Source: Thermococcus profundus (GTDB taxonomy: Archaea > Methanobacteriota_B > Thermococci > Thermococcales > Thermococcaceae). From it: a DNA stretch of 64,000 nucleotides. The stretch's first letter is position 1. Each line of letters opens with the position of its first letter. The stretch lies in contig NZ_CP014862.1 of assembly GCF_002214585.1 (NCBI RefSeq), positions 1,798,001 to 1,862,000 on the forward strand. The letters are read 5' to 3'. A model generated the notes under the pieces. It was given only the letters and a program-made list of their open reading frames with translations, had not been told where the DNA came from and did not search any database. The translations under genes were made by a program, and so were the position numbers. This document shows positions 54,667 through 63,279 of this stretch, piece after piece.

Positions 54667-56112
54667 ATGAGGAGAGCCGGTATCCTGGGGCTTGTTCTCG
54701 TCCTGGCTTTGGCCACTTACCCCACTGTTGGGGCCGTGATGGAGCACTACTGGGCAAAGACCTTTGGGTGGCAGGGAACGGACTACCTTGTAGATTCAAA
54801 GATACTTGAAAACGGGGACATAATTCTGGTGGGGAGTACACGGCCTTCAAAAATTGACTATTACGACATCTGGGTAATGAGGCTAGACAAGAACGGAAGC
54901 GTCAAATGGGCAAATAAATATGTTGGATATGAGGATTCCAGGACTTATTCAGTCGCAACAGATGGAAGAGATATAATAGTGGCTGGAGGCGTCGGAACCT
55001 CCGGTTTGAGGGGCGTAGACGGAAGTATCCTCAGGCTGGACGAGCAGGGAAATATAAAGTGGCAGAGAACTTACGGAGGAAGGGGCGACGACTGGATACT
55101 CCGTATCACTCTAGCACCCAACGGGGACATAATAGCGGTGGGAAAGACGTCCAGTTTTGATGCAAAAAAGTGGGACGCGTGGGTTATGAGACTGGACGGC
55201 AACGGGAACGTGAAGTGGCAGAAGACCTTCGGGAGCGAGTACGATGATCAGTTCAACGATGTTACGGTGGCTGATAATGGAGATATAATTATAGTCGGAG
55301 ACTACAGAGCCACAGGCGCGGACGGAGGCGGCGCCTCAGTGTGGGTGGTCAGGCTCGATGGCAACGGGAACGTGAGATGGCAGAAGACCTACGGGGGAAA
55401 CCGTACGGATTCTGCCACGGCAGTTTCCACGACACCAGACGGGGAAATTTTAGTTGCAGGGATTACCCTGAACTTCGGCGCGGGGGGATACGACTTCTGG
55501 GTGCTCCGCCTGGACAAAAACGGAAAGATCAAATGGCAGAAGACTTACGGGGACATCCATGACGATAGCGCATATTCCATTGTTCCAGTAGAAAACGGCG
55601 ACATCCTCGTAGGGGGAACCTACGGATCCATAGGTGACCGTTCAGACGCAGATATCTGGATCCTCAGACTGGACAGGGATGGAAACGTGAAATGGCAGAA
55701 AGCTCTTGGAGGCAGCATGAGGGAAGAGGCCCGGCTCATCGCAGGCAACATGGGTATAGTGGCGGTCGGGTACACGAAAAGCTTTGGAGCCGGAGGTTAC
55801 GATGGACTGGCTCTCCGCCTTCCCCCAACGGGGGAACTCAGAGATTGTAGCTTCTGTAGGGAAGCCAACTTCACCTCAACGGTCTCAAAGGCCAAAGTGA
55901 AAACACCCGAGGTCACCATAAAAGACGTGAAGGCGGTCGTTGACAGGACATACGCATATTCCAAAAGCGTCACCCCGGAGAGCAAACTTCTCTGGTCAGA
56001 GACCATGAACGTTACAAGCTCACCAGAAAAGAACCAGAGGGAGGACAAGATATGTGGGCCAGGGGCGTTTGTTGGGGTAGCGATGCTGGCTTTACTGATG
56101 AAAAAACGCTGA
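54667..56112 (+). CDS. CGP-CTERM beta-propeller surface protein
   Basis: 481 residues: signal sequence (RRAGILGLVLVLALATYP), seven or so blades with WVMRLDGNGNVKWQKTFG and NGDIIxVG motifs (about 25-395), a linker with FTSTVSKAKVKTPEVT, and the anchor KICGPGAFVGVAMLALLMKKR. It is the PEGA-less relative of the gene at 51525, transcribed divergently from it. GGAGGTAGCGCC fixes the ATG at 54667. Surface location is secure; function is not known. Confidence 0.83.
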   Translation: MRRAGILGLVLVLALATYPTVGAVMEHYWAKTFGWQGTDYLVDSKILENGDIILVGSTRPSKIDYYDIWVMRLDKNGSVKWANKYVGYEDSRTYSVATDGRDIIVAGGVGTSGLRGVDGSILRLDEQGNIKWQRTYGGRGDDWILRITLAPNGDIIAVGKTSSFDAKKWDAWVMRLDGNGNVKWQKTFGSEYDDQFNDVTVADNGDIIIVGDYRATGADGGGASVWVVRLDGNGNVRWQKTYGGNRTDSATAVSTTPDGEILVAGITLNFGAGGYDFWVLRLDKNGKIKWQKTYGDIHDDSAYSIVPVENGDILVGGTYGSIGDRSDADIWILRLDRDGNVKWQKALGGSMREEARLIAGNMGIVAVGYTKSFGAGGYDGLALRLPPTGELRDCSFCREANFTSTVSKAKVKTPEVTIKDVKAVVDRTYAYSKSVTPESKLLWSETMNVTSSPEKNQREDKICGPGAFVGVAMLALLMKKR

Positions 56113-56214
56113 TTCATTATCAATTTTTTATTTTGAATGAGCAAGCCTTTCAGAAGCTCCAAAATTGATCTTAACGTGCGCTCGGGATTCATGAATTTCC
56201 AGAAAAGTTTCTTG

Positions 56215-56291
56215 TGGAGCCCCGGGCGGGGTTTGAACCCGCGACCTGCCGCTTACCAAGCGGCCGCTCCACCAGGCTGAGCCACCGGGGC
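56215..56291 (-). tRNA. tRNA-Thr (GGT)
   Basis: 77 bases, minus strand, CCA encoded. Acceptor GCCCCGG/CCGGGGC, anticodon stem GCCGC/GCGGC around TTGGTAA, anticodon GGT reading ACC. TTTATAAAT (56316-56324, minus) is its promoter and overlaps the 3' end of the upstream PIN gene. Confidence 0.95.
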
Positions 56292-56317
56292 GTCGATGAT
56301 ACGATGAAGACGACCAT

Positions 56318-56917
56318 TTATAAATTTTTCTCTTGCTTGAACTTCTCGACCAAGCCCTCAAGGACGTCCTTGAACTTGGCCGCGTCGATCCACTTTATAC
56401 CCATCTTCTGGGCCCACGTCAGTATACCCACGTCAGCCGAAACGATGGTGGCATCAAGCTCCTTGGCAAGCAGAATGAGCTCAAAGTCCTCCTTGCTGTC
56501 GACGATGCCCTCCCTGAGGGCCTTTCTGTAGTTTCTCCTGAGCTTTTGGATAATCTTATCCACGTTGTCAGTCTCAATCACGCTCTCCCTCACTGCCTTC
56601 TCGGCCACGCGGAGCCCCTTGTCTATCCTCCTGCGCACGTCATCTATCAGCTCGTAGACCACAAAAGCAGGGATTTTAATGTCATGAACGTCGGGGGGCT
56701 TTCTCACAACGTACAGCTCGAACTCAGGGGAAACCTCATCCTCCTCAACGAAGTTCATGATTTCCCTGTAGATTCCGGGGGGCATGTAGAACTCAACCTT
56801 ACCGAAAAGCTTCGCAGCGTAGGTCAGAAACGACTTAAGGGCCTCTGTGGGTGTGTCCCCGAAGGAAGAGCGTATCTCCGGATTGACGAAAATGCTGGTG
56901 TCAAGGACGAACCTCAT
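56318..56917 (-). CDS. RNA-ligase partner protein, PIN domain (UPF0278)
   Basis: 199 residues starting RFVLDTSIFVNPEIRSSFG, with the PIN acidic residues D in LDTS, E in YELIDDV, and D in DFELILLAKELDATIVSAD. This matches the archaeal 'RNA ligase partner' family, usually encoded near an archaeal RNA ligase; no ligase gene is nearby here. GTGAT four bases before the ATG at 56915-56917 fixes the start. Ribonuclease activity is likely from the fold but unproven. Confidence 0.85.
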   Translation of the reverse strand: MRFVLDTSIFVNPEIRSSFGDTPTEALKSFLTYAAKLFGKVEFYMPPGIYREIMNFVEEDEVSPEFELYVVRKPPDVHDIKIPAFVVYELIDDVRRRIDKGLRVAEKAVRESVIETDNVDKIIQKLRRNYRKALREGIVDSKEDFELILLAKELDATIVSADVGILTWAQKMGIKWIDAAKFKDVLEGLVEKFKQEKNL

Positions 56918-57027
56918 CGCCATCACGTTAATACTACAGTTCCAAGGTTTAAAACGGTTGGCAGGTTTCACGAAACATTCCAAAATCTTAAGTATGGGAA
57001 TGTCCAAGATGTTACGGAGGTGAGGGA

Positions 57028-57210
57028 ATGAGAAGGGGACAGGCGGCTATAGAATATCTCCTGATGATAGCGGTCGCTCTTACAATGGTACTAATTGTGA
57101 TACGATTCATAAGACAGGCCGCTGAGCAGGCAGGAAAAACCATAAACGATACAGCCAAGACCATATCCGAGTACCTGAACGAAGGGGTAAGCAACGCTGG
57201 GGAGGGTTAG
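57028..57210 (+). CDS. Class III signal peptide (pilin-like) small protein
   Basis: 60 residues, MRRGQAAIEYLLMIAVALTM. The G|QAAIEYLL site is the archaeal class III signal peptide, cut by an EppA-type peptidase and followed by a hydrophobic helix, as in DUF361 pilins. The remainder is a short amphipathic tail, so it may be a minor pilin. GGAGGTGAGGGA precedes the ATG. No pilus assembly genes are next to it. Confidence 0.85.
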   Translation: MRRGQAAIEYLLMIAVALTMVLIVIRFIRQAAEQAGKTINDTAKTISEYLNEGVSNAGEG

Positions 57211-57343
57211 CGTTTCAATCCATAGGATATGCCAGAAGCTTTTCCCAAACATAGCCAATGGACAAGACCCAATTTCGGCAATTCCAACACTGGGGATAGG
57301 ATATCCCGAATTTAAGGATGGGAAAGGGGCCGTTTCCGAAAAC

Positions 57344-57351
57344 TTTATATA
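57344..57351 (+). promoter_or_regulatory. Histone promoter
   Basis: CCGAAAACTTTATATATC holds a strong BRE (CGAAAA) and TATA (TTTATATA), with initiation expected near 57375 and the histone ATG at 57413. Confidence 0.75.
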
Positions 57352-57412
57352 TCTCCGCATGCTTAAAATAAAGTGCAGTGACAATTCAAACCAATGGATG
57401 GAGGTGTAAGAA

Positions 57413-57616
57413 ATGGCTGAGTTGCCGATTGCCCCGGTTGACAGGCTTATAAGGAAGGCCGGTGCCCCGCGCGTTAGCGAGGAGGCCGCCAAGGTTCTCG
57501 CCGAGCACCTTGAGGAGAAGGCCATCGAGATAGCCAAGAAGGCCGTTGAGCTCGCTCACCACGCGGGCAGGAAGACAGTCAAGGCCGAGGACATCAAGCT
57601 CGCTATAAGGAGCTGA
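57413..57616 (+). CDS. Archaeal histone
   Basis: 67 residues, a single histone fold with [38 protein letters not shown] and [14 protein letters not shown], matching HPk/HMf-type histones that form extended hypernucleosomes. GGAGGTGTAAGA precedes the ATG, and it has its own strong promoter. A T-rich run follows the stop. Confidence 0.97.
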   Translation: MAELPIAPVDRLIRKAGAPRVSEEAAKVLAEHLEEKAIEIAKKAVELAHHAGRKTVKAEDIKLAIRS

Positions 57617-57617
57617 T

Positions 57618-57640
57618 GTCTCTTCTTTCCTTTCTCTTGA
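57618..57640 (+). terminator. Pyrimidine-rich terminator of the histone gene
   Basis: TCTCTTCTTTCCTTTCTCTT directly after the histone stop is the T-rich tract expected at archaeal 3' ends. Confidence 0.5.
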
Positions 57641-57662
57641 CTTAAATTAAAAATTTAAAAAT

Positions 57663-58157
57663 TCAATAAAGGACGATCCTTTTGACATCAATCCCTTCTC
57701 CGCTCACACCTAGAACCGCAAAAGATGGATCATCGTACCTCGGAAAAGTCGGGGATCCCGGGTTAACAAGCCATACTCTTCTCCCGTGAAGGGAAACGAT
57801 GTCGCTGTAGAACCTGTGAGTGTGTCCAAAGACGAGGACGTCTGCACCTGCCTCAAGGGCTTTCAGGGCAAGGAAATGAGCGTTGAGAGTGAAGAACTGA
57901 TGCCCGTGAAGGAGGAGCACCCTAATTCCTTCGACTTCAACGACCTTCTCCTCCGGAAGGGTAAGCTTGTCCACGTTCCCCCTCACCGCCAGGGTTGGCG
58001 CCATTTTTTCAAGCTCCTCAAGAACGGCAGGATCCGTAACGTCTCCTGCATGGAGTATTAAATCCGGCTTTTCCGCTGAAATCCGTTCCAAAAGAAGTGG
58101 TGGAAGGACCCTGGCTTTATCTCCCACGTGGGTATCGCTCAGGAGAACCACCCTCAA
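57663..58157 (-). CDS. YfcE-type metallophosphoesterase
   Basis: 164 residues with the calcineurin-like motifs SDTHVGD, HAGDVTD, RGNVD, LLHGHQF and FGHTHRF, the MJ0936/YfcE phosphodiesterase pattern that binds two metals. Natural substrate unknown. TTG start after GGAGGTTTCG. Same strand and 12 bases downstream of tfb, so it may be co-transcribed with it. Confidence 0.93.
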   Translation of the reverse strand: MRVVLLSDTHVGDKARVLPPLLLERISAEKPDLILHAGDVTDPAVLEELEKMAPTLAVRGNVDKLTLPEEKVVEVEGIRVLLLHGHQFFTLNAHFLALKALEAGADVLVFGHTHRFYSDIVSLHGRRVWLVNPGSPTFPRYDDPSFAVLGVSGEGIDVKRIVLY

Positions 58158-58169
58158 AACGAAACCTCC

Positions 58170-59081
58170 TCAGAGCGGAACCTTTATGTTGAGCTTCTCG
58201 ACGAGCTCCTTGTACCGGTTCCTAACGGTGACCTCAGTGACGTGGGCCACCTCCGCGACTTCTCTTTGGGTCTTCTTCTCCCCCTCGAGGAGAGACGCCA
58301 CGTAGAGCGCCGCCGCCGCAAGACCAGTGGGGCCCTTTCCGCTGGTTATCCCCCTTCTTATGGCCTCCTGAAGGATTTCCTTGGCCCGCTTTTTAGTTTT
58401 AGAGCTCACCGCAAGGGCATCGCCAAAGCGGTCAACGTAGTCTATGGGACTTGTTGGACGGAGGTTGAGGCCAAGACCCCTGGCCATGAAGCGATAGCTC
58501 CTGCCTATCTCCTTCTTCGTCACTTTGGAGACCCTCGCTATCTCATCGAGCGTTCTCGGTATGCCCTCCATCCTGCAGGCGGCGTAGAGTGCCGCAGAAA
58601 CCATACCCTCTATCGACCGCCCCCTTATGAGCTTCTTCATAACCGCCTTCCTGTAGAGTGCTGCCGCGGCCTCCTTCACCCTCCTCGGAAGGCGCATCTG
58701 TGCCGCCATCCTGTCGAGCTCGCTTAAAGCGAAGGCGAGGTTACGCTCAGCGGCATCGTTTATGCGCATCCTCCTCTGCCACATGCGGAGCCTTCTCAGC
58801 TTGTTCCGGTACATGCCGGTTATCTGGTTCCCGTGTATGTCCCTATCGCGCCAGTCGATATCGGTGGAGAGACCCTTGTCGTGTATCATAAGTGTCATCG
58901 GCGCGCCGGTTCTGGCGCGTCTTGCGCGCTGGTCGGGATCGAACGCACGCCACTCAGGCCCATCGTCGACAATATTCTCCTCAAGAACATAGCCGCAGAC
59001 CCTACAGACGAGTTCTCCCCTCGTTCGGTCATAGAAAAACTCGGTTGAACCACAAACGGGACAAACCCTCTTATCAGCCAA
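58170..59081 (-). CDS. tfb: Transcription initiation factor B
   Basis: 303 residues: zinc ribbon ([11 protein letters not shown] ... [10 protein letters not shown]), B-finger/reader region ([17 protein letters not shown]) and two cyclin folds with [16 protein letters not shown] and the C-terminal [14 protein letters not shown] helix-turn-helix that reads the BRE. It recruits RNA polymerase to TATA promoters. TTG start after GGGGTGAG. Follows gar1 closely. Confidence 0.96.
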   Translation of the reverse strand: MADKRVCPVCGSTEFFYDRTRGELVCRVCGYVLEENIVDDGPEWRAFDPDQRARRARTGAPMTLMIHDKGLSTDIDWRDRDIHGNQITGMYRNKLRRLRMWQRRMRINDAAERNLAFALSELDRMAAQMRLPRRVKEAAAALYRKAVMKKLIRGRSIEGMVSAALYAACRMEGIPRTLDEIARVSKVTKKEIGRSYRFMARGLGLNLRPTSPIDYVDRFGDALAVSSKTKKRAKEILQEAIRRGITSGKGPTGLAAAALYVASLLEGEKKTQREVAEVAHVTEVTVRNRYKELVEKLNIKVPL

Positions 59082-59087
59082 AGGTTC

Positions 59088-59390
59088 TCACCCCCTCTTC
59101 TTGGGGGCGGGGCGCCTGCCGCGTTTTCCCCTGCGGGAACGCGTTCCACTCTTCGCTTTCTTCTTTCTTGTATCAACGTATAGAGGGGCACCAACGTAGC
59201 TCTCCGGGCTTCTGACCCGGGGCTTCACGGCAACATAGGGAGCCTTAACCGGACCAAAAACATCCTTAACAACGCCCACAAAGTTGAGATCCTTGTCAAC
59301 AACACGATCGTTAAGGTTGGGTACCCACTGGGTTCTCAGTATGAGAAACCCCTGCTTTGCATAGTGAGAAACTTTCCCAAGCTTCTTCAT
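59088..59390 (-). CDS. gar1: H/ACA RNP protein Gar1
   Basis: 100 residues with KLGKVSHYAKQGFLILRTQW, DLNFVGVVKDVFGPVKAPYV and a basic Arg/Lys/Gly tail. Gar1 binds Cbf5 in the pseudouridylation guide-RNA complex and helps product release. GGGGTGGGGCT precedes the ATG at 59388-59390. It precedes tfb with a 6-base gap. Confidence 0.94.
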   Translation of the reverse strand: MKKLGKVSHYAKQGFLILRTQWVPNLNDRVVDKDLNFVGVVKDVFGPVKAPYVAVKPRVRSPESYVGAPLYVDTRKKKAKSGTRSRRGKRGRRPAPKKRG

Positions 59391-59580
59391 AGCCCCACCC
59401 CAAAAGGACATATCCTTTTAAAGTTTTCGCCCATACCGTTTATAAGCTTTTCGGTCATTTCCGAAAGGCTTTTATGGAGAAGCACTCTATATGTTAAATT
59501 TTGTAGTGCATTTCCCCGAAAGGAAAAGAAGCCATTCTCTCAGAGATCAACCGTTGTTAAACTAATTTGTGTCAAAAAAA

Positions 59581-59592
59581 GATTTAAAAATC
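59581..59592 (+). promoter_or_regulatory. Promoter of the purine permease gene
   Basis: GATTTAAAAATC about 45 bases before the ATG at 59634 is a suitable TATA element; it is also a perfect short palindrome. Confidence 0.45.
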
Positions 59593-59633
59593 ACATATTT
59601 CACCAGGAATCAGTCAATACCGGAGGTGTCACG

Positions 59634-60968
59634 ATGAGCTGGTTTGAAAACTACTTCGAGTTCGAGAAATACGGGACGAATATGAGAACTGAAATCCTGG
59701 CAGGAATCACGACCTTCATGACGATGGCCTACATCCTCTTCGTGAACCCTCTGATACTCAGCGATGCCATGGGTCAAAATGCATTCAACTCGCTCGTTGC
59801 CGTGACGGCCCTCTCCGCAGGCATAACAACAATAATAATGGGCCTCTACGCCAAGAAACCCTTCGCCCTCGCGCCGGGAATGGGTCTCAACGGTTACTTC
59901 ACCTACAGCGTCGTCATCGGAATGGGCTACAGCTGGCAGGTGGCGCTCGCGGCGGTGTTCGTCGAGGGGCTCATCTTCATAGTCCTCAGCGTTACAAAGG
60001 TGAGGAGCGCCGTTATACACGCAATTCCAATAAGCCAGAAGTACGCTGTCGGAGCTGGAATAGGCCTCTTCTTGACGTTCATCGGTCTCAACGATGTCGG
60101 CTTTATAAAAGCCACTACCACAAACGGTGTTCTCCAGTTCACGGAGCTCAACTACTCCGCAATGGTCAGCAAACCCGGACTTCTCTTCCTCTTCGGACTG
60201 CTCTTCACGGCCATACTCATATCGTACCGCGTAAAGGGTGCACTGCTTATATCCATCCTGACGACATCCATCCTGGGCTGGATAACCGGGGCGGCCCCAT
60301 GGCCCCACCACCTATTCTCCACCCCTGACATAAGCTACACCTTCCTCAAGCTCGACCTCAAAGGGCTCCTCAACGTCGGGGCCCTCGGGGTAATATTCGC
60401 CTTCTTCATGGTCGACTTCTTCGACACCCTGGGCACGGTGACCGGGCTGAGCGCCAAGGCCGGCTACCTAACCAAGGAAGGGAAGGTTCCCGATGCAGAA
60501 AAGGTCCTCCTCACCGACGCTATAGGAACCACCCTCGGGGCACTCCTAGGAACATCCACAGTAACCACCTACATCGAGAGCGCAGCCGGAATAGAGGAAG
60601 GAGGAAGGACTGGAATGACCGCCCTGGTCGTAGGGCTCCTCTTCCTCGCAATAGGACTCTTCATAGCCCCATTGGCACAGTCGATTCCGGCCTTCGCAAC
60701 GGCCCCGGCGCTCGTGATAGTGGGCTACTACATGATGAGCACGATAAGGGAAGTGGACTTCGGCGACCCAGCCGAGGCGATCCCGGCTTTCCTTGTCGTG
60801 ATGTCAATACCCTTCACATATTCCATATCGGCTGGAATAGGCCTCGGCTTCATAAGCTACACTGTGATAAAAGCATTCAAGGGAGAATGGATGGAGGTGC
60901 ACCCGCTTATGTGGGTGCTGGCGGGGATCTTCGCGGCGTACTTTGCCTACCTCGGAGGAGCGTTTTGA
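59634..60968 (+). CDS. AzgA-type purine permease (NCS2 family)
   Basis: 444 residues, about 12-14 hydrophobic helices. Motifs: FMTMAYILFVNPLIL, APGMGLNGYFTY, DFFDTLGTVTGLS and TVTTYIESAAGIEEGGRTG, the AzgA/PbuG subset of NCS2 carriers that import adenine, guanine or hypoxanthine with protons. GGAGGTGTCACG precedes the ATG; the longer frame upstream is not coding. Divergent from gar1. Confidence 0.93.
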   Translation: MSWFENYFEFEKYGTNMRTEILAGITTFMTMAYILFVNPLILSDAMGQNAFNSLVAVTALSAGITTIIMGLYAKKPFALAPGMGLNGYFTYSVVIGMGYSWQVALAAVFVEGLIFIVLSVTKVRSAVIHAIPISQKYAVGAGIGLFLTFIGLNDVGFIKATTTNGVLQFTELNYSAMVSKPGLLFLFGLLFTAILISYRVKGALLISILTTSILGWITGAAPWPHHLFSTPDISYTFLKLDLKGLLNVGALGVIFAFFMVDFFDTLGTVTGLSAKAGYLTKEGKVPDAEKVLLTDAIGTTLGALLGTSTVTTYIESAAGIEEGGRTGMTALVVGLLFLAIGLFIAPLAQSIPAFATAPALVIVGYYMMSTIREVDFGDPAEAIPAFLVVMSIPFTYSISAGIGLGFISYTVIKAFKGEWMEVHPLMWVLAGIFAAYFAYLGGAF

Positions 60969-61001
60969 TTTAGAATCAGGGATCAAATTGAGGGGGTTAA
61001 A

Positions 61002-61433
61002 TCATTCCCCCCGTTCCTCCAGTTTCCCTTTTACGAACTGTTTTATGACGTAGGGACACTGGCTCTGAACGAACTCGGCGAACTCCTTCATGCGCTTTAC
61101 GGTTATCTCGTGAACGTAGTGCTCGAACTGACACGCGTCCTGCTCGGCAACCTCGGGTGGTATCCCGAGTATTTCAACGAAGAACTTAGTGAGGAGCTGG
61201 TGCTTTGCGTAGGTCTTTTCCGCTATCTCCCTTCCTTTCTCGGTCAAAAGAATTCTGTCGTACTTCTCGTACTCCACAAGACCCTTTTCGCTGAGCTTCT
61301 TAAGGGCGTCCACAACGCTGGGAGGCTTTACCTTCATCATCTTGGCTATGTCTTTGACCCTTATGACGCCTTTGTTCTTGTGGAGCAGGTACATGGTCTC
61401 AAGGTACTCCTCCTCGCGCTTGCTTACCTCCAA
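61002..61433 (-). CDS. DtxR/MntR-family metal-dependent regulator
   Basis: 143 residues: winged helix (SKREEEYLETMYLLHKNKG, VKPPSVVDALKKLSEKGLVEY) and a dimerisation/metal domain with AEQDACQFEHYVHE, whose Glu, Cys and His residues are the usual metal ligands. It likely controls iron or manganese uptake genes. I start at the TTG at 61431-61433 because AGGTGAG precedes it by four bases; the frame continues to 61460. A CTTAAACA TATA element lies just upstream. Confidence 0.9.
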   Translation of the reverse strand: MEVSKREEEYLETMYLLHKNKGVIRVKDIAKMMKVKPPSVVDALKKLSEKGLVEYEKYDRILLTEKGREIAEKTYAKHQLLTKFFVEILGIPPEVAEQDACQFEHYVHEITVKRMKEFAEFVQSQCPYVIKQFVKGKLEERGE

Positions 61434-61484
61434 CGGCCTCACCTGTGTTAGGATAGCCAAAAATGTTTAAGTAGTTTTCGGAGA

Positions 61485-61859
61485 TCACGGAACAACGTCG
61501 ATCTCCAGCGGGTTGCCCTCACTGTCGTAGGCCACTACATCCGCAGCGGAATAGGGGTAGCATATTATCAGATGAACGCCACCGAATTTTGAGAAGAACC
61601 AAAGATCCTGGGGGGAAGGAGAGCATACATGGTCAGGATGGGAGTGAACGGTTCCCTTTATCTCCTCATCGAGGGGGAGCATCCAGGTATTAAAAAAAGC
61701 AGAAGTCCGTCCGAAGTGTCCCCCAGGGGCTATTAAGACCTCCTCAAAAACTCCGCCCTTCTCACGGAGGAAACCCGCGAATTCGTTTGGGTAGAAGTCC
61801 CTCGCCAGTTCGAGGAGGTACTCCAGAAGCTCCTCCCGTATTCTAACTCTCTCGATCAC
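61485..61859 (-). CDS. JAMM/MPN+ metalloprotease (desampylase type)
   Basis: 124 residues with the full JAMM motif: catalytic Glu in NEFAGFL, then HSHPDHVCSPSPQDL (HxH...D zinc ligands). Closest in plan to the archaeal JAMM1 proteins that cleave SAMP/Urm1-like modifiers from proteins. The GTG at 61866 belongs to the GAGGTG ribosome site, so the start is set at the GTG at 61859. Confidence 0.9.
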   Translation of the reverse strand: MIERVRIREELLEYLLELARDFYPNEFAGFLREKGGVFEEVLIAPGGHFGRTSAFFNTWMLPLDEEIKGTVHSHPDHVCSPSPQDLWFFSKFGGVHLIICYPYSAADVVAYDSEGNPLEIDVVP

Positions 61860-61884
61860 GAAGTTCACCTCAAAAATTAAATGG

Positions 61885-62268
61885 TCAGAGGACCGCTATG
61901 CACTCCACCTCCAAGTCGACTCCCTTGGGAAGGTTTGAGACCTCCACAACGGCCCTGGCGGGCTTGGATTCAGTGAAGAACTCGGAGTAGACCCTGTTGA
62001 ACTCCCCATACTTCCCAATGTCCCTGAGATAAACCGTCACCTTGACAACGTTCTCGGCACTCCCTCCAGCACCTTCAACGACCGAGAGGAGATTTTCAAG
62101 GGTTCTCCTGACTTTCTCCTCAAAGGTCCCCTCGATGAGCTCCCCCGTTTCAGGGTCAACGGGTATCTGGCCAGAGACGAAGAGGAACCTGCCGGAGGCC
62201 AGTATGCCGGGACTGTACGGTCCAATCGGGGCGGGGGCCCCTTTAGGGGTTACGGTTTTCTTCTCCAT
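61885..62268 (-). CDS. ridA: RidA family enamine/imine deaminase
   Basis: 127 residues with GPYSPGILASGRFLFVSGQIP, the active-site Arg in KPARAVVEVSNLPKGVDLEVECIA split over the trimer interface, and a family-typical size. It hydrolyses reactive enamines from PLP enzymes. GGTGATGAAA fixes the ATG at 62266-62268. Confidence 0.93.
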   Translation of the reverse strand: MEKKTVTPKGAPAPIGPYSPGILASGRFLFVSGQIPVDPETGELIEGTFEEKVRRTLENLLSVVEGAGGSAENVVKVTVYLRDIGKYGEFNRVYSEFFTESKPARAVVEVSNLPKGVDLEVECIAVL

Positions 62269-62329
62269 TTTCATCACCTCAGCGAAGCGAAGACTCCTCA
62301 TCGGTTGCCCTCAGGTGTCCTCGGCCTCA

Positions 62330-63127
62330 TCATTTCTTTTCCAGGTATTTCTCAAGGCTCTTCGCAGGGACATCAAGGGGCAAGCCTAGCACTTCAAGGG
62401 CCTTTCTGAGGGCGTAGATTCTGGCGTGCCCCTCGAACTCACCGGGGGCAAACGAAGACGGCTGGAAATGGAGGTACTTTTCAACAACCGCTGGAATCTC
62501 GGACTTCTTCACTTTCTTAAAACCAGCGAACCATTCGTTTATTCCATCGATGTCTATGCCAGCGTAGGCGGGTATCTTGAGCGTCGTGGTTTCGTTGATG
62601 CTAGCTAGCAGTCTGGCCACATCGACCATGGGCGTTGCGTCGTCTATTATGAGTCTCTTTACAACTATCCACTTCGCGTGCTTGGCCGTGAAGTTCACGT
62701 GATCGTCCGCGAAGGGAAAGACGATCTTAACCTCCCCCAGCGAACCCTCGGGATAGGAGACAGTTTCGAATTTAGACACCGTCATCCTAACCAGAAGGGC
62801 CTTGGCAGCATCTACCAGGAGCTTCTTGAGCTTCTTATCCTCCTCAAACACAAGCCCACCAAGCTTTCTAGCTGTCCCAGGGGACTTGAGCGCAACTACT
62901 GCCTTCGCAAGGTCGTCCCCCGCGAGCTCCTCGGCGAGGCTCATTATCCCCGCCACGTTCATGACGCCCGTAAGGTATTCCGGGATCTTCGAGTTAACCG
63001 TGTTCGAGATCTGGGCAAGGAAGTGAGCCACCTTTAGGGGATCGTCCATATCAAGGAGCTTGTCAGCGACCTTCCAGTTCCCGTGCTTTGCCGTGAACAT
63101 TATGTGATCTTCCACACCCCTCGGCAT
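62330..63127 (-). CDS. Internally duplicated archaeal protein of unknown function
   Basis: About 265 residues made of two related halves. Half 1 has VEDHIMFTAKHGNWKV and IPEYLTGVMNVAGI; half 2 has ADDHVNFTAKHAKWIVV and IPAYAGIDIDGINEW. The conserved DHxxFTAKHxxW followed by a helical segment marks the repeated unit. No membrane segment, signal peptide or catalytic motif I recognise. GGTGGAGATC sits before the ATG at 63125-63127. The in-frame codons upstream look protein-like for about 20 residues but have no start codon. It is divergent from the LonB gene and probably shares its promoter region. Function unknown. Confidence 0.65.
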   Translation of the reverse strand: MPRGVEDHIMFTAKHGNWKVADKLLDMDDPLKVAHFLAQISNTVNSKIPEYLTGVMNVAGIMSLAEELAGDDLAKAVVALKSPGTARKLGGLVFEEDKKLKKLLVDAAKALLVRMTVSKFETVSYPEGSLGEVKIVFPFADDHVNFTAKHAKWIVVKRLIIDDATPMVDVARLLASINETTTLKIPAYAGIDIDGINEWFAGFKKVKKSEIPAVVEKYLHFQPSSFAPGEFEGHARIYALRKALEVLGLPLDVPAKSLEKYLEKK

Positions 63128-63279
63128 GATCTCCACCGAATTAACATAGATTCCGAGGTATTTTAGCTTTTCCTCGGAAGTCTCAACGGTCCAGCGGAAC
63201 GTTAGAAGAGGAAGATAAAGTTATAAGCCGGCCGGGATATCCACCATCAGAGGGAGAAACAGGAACAAGAGGGATGAGC

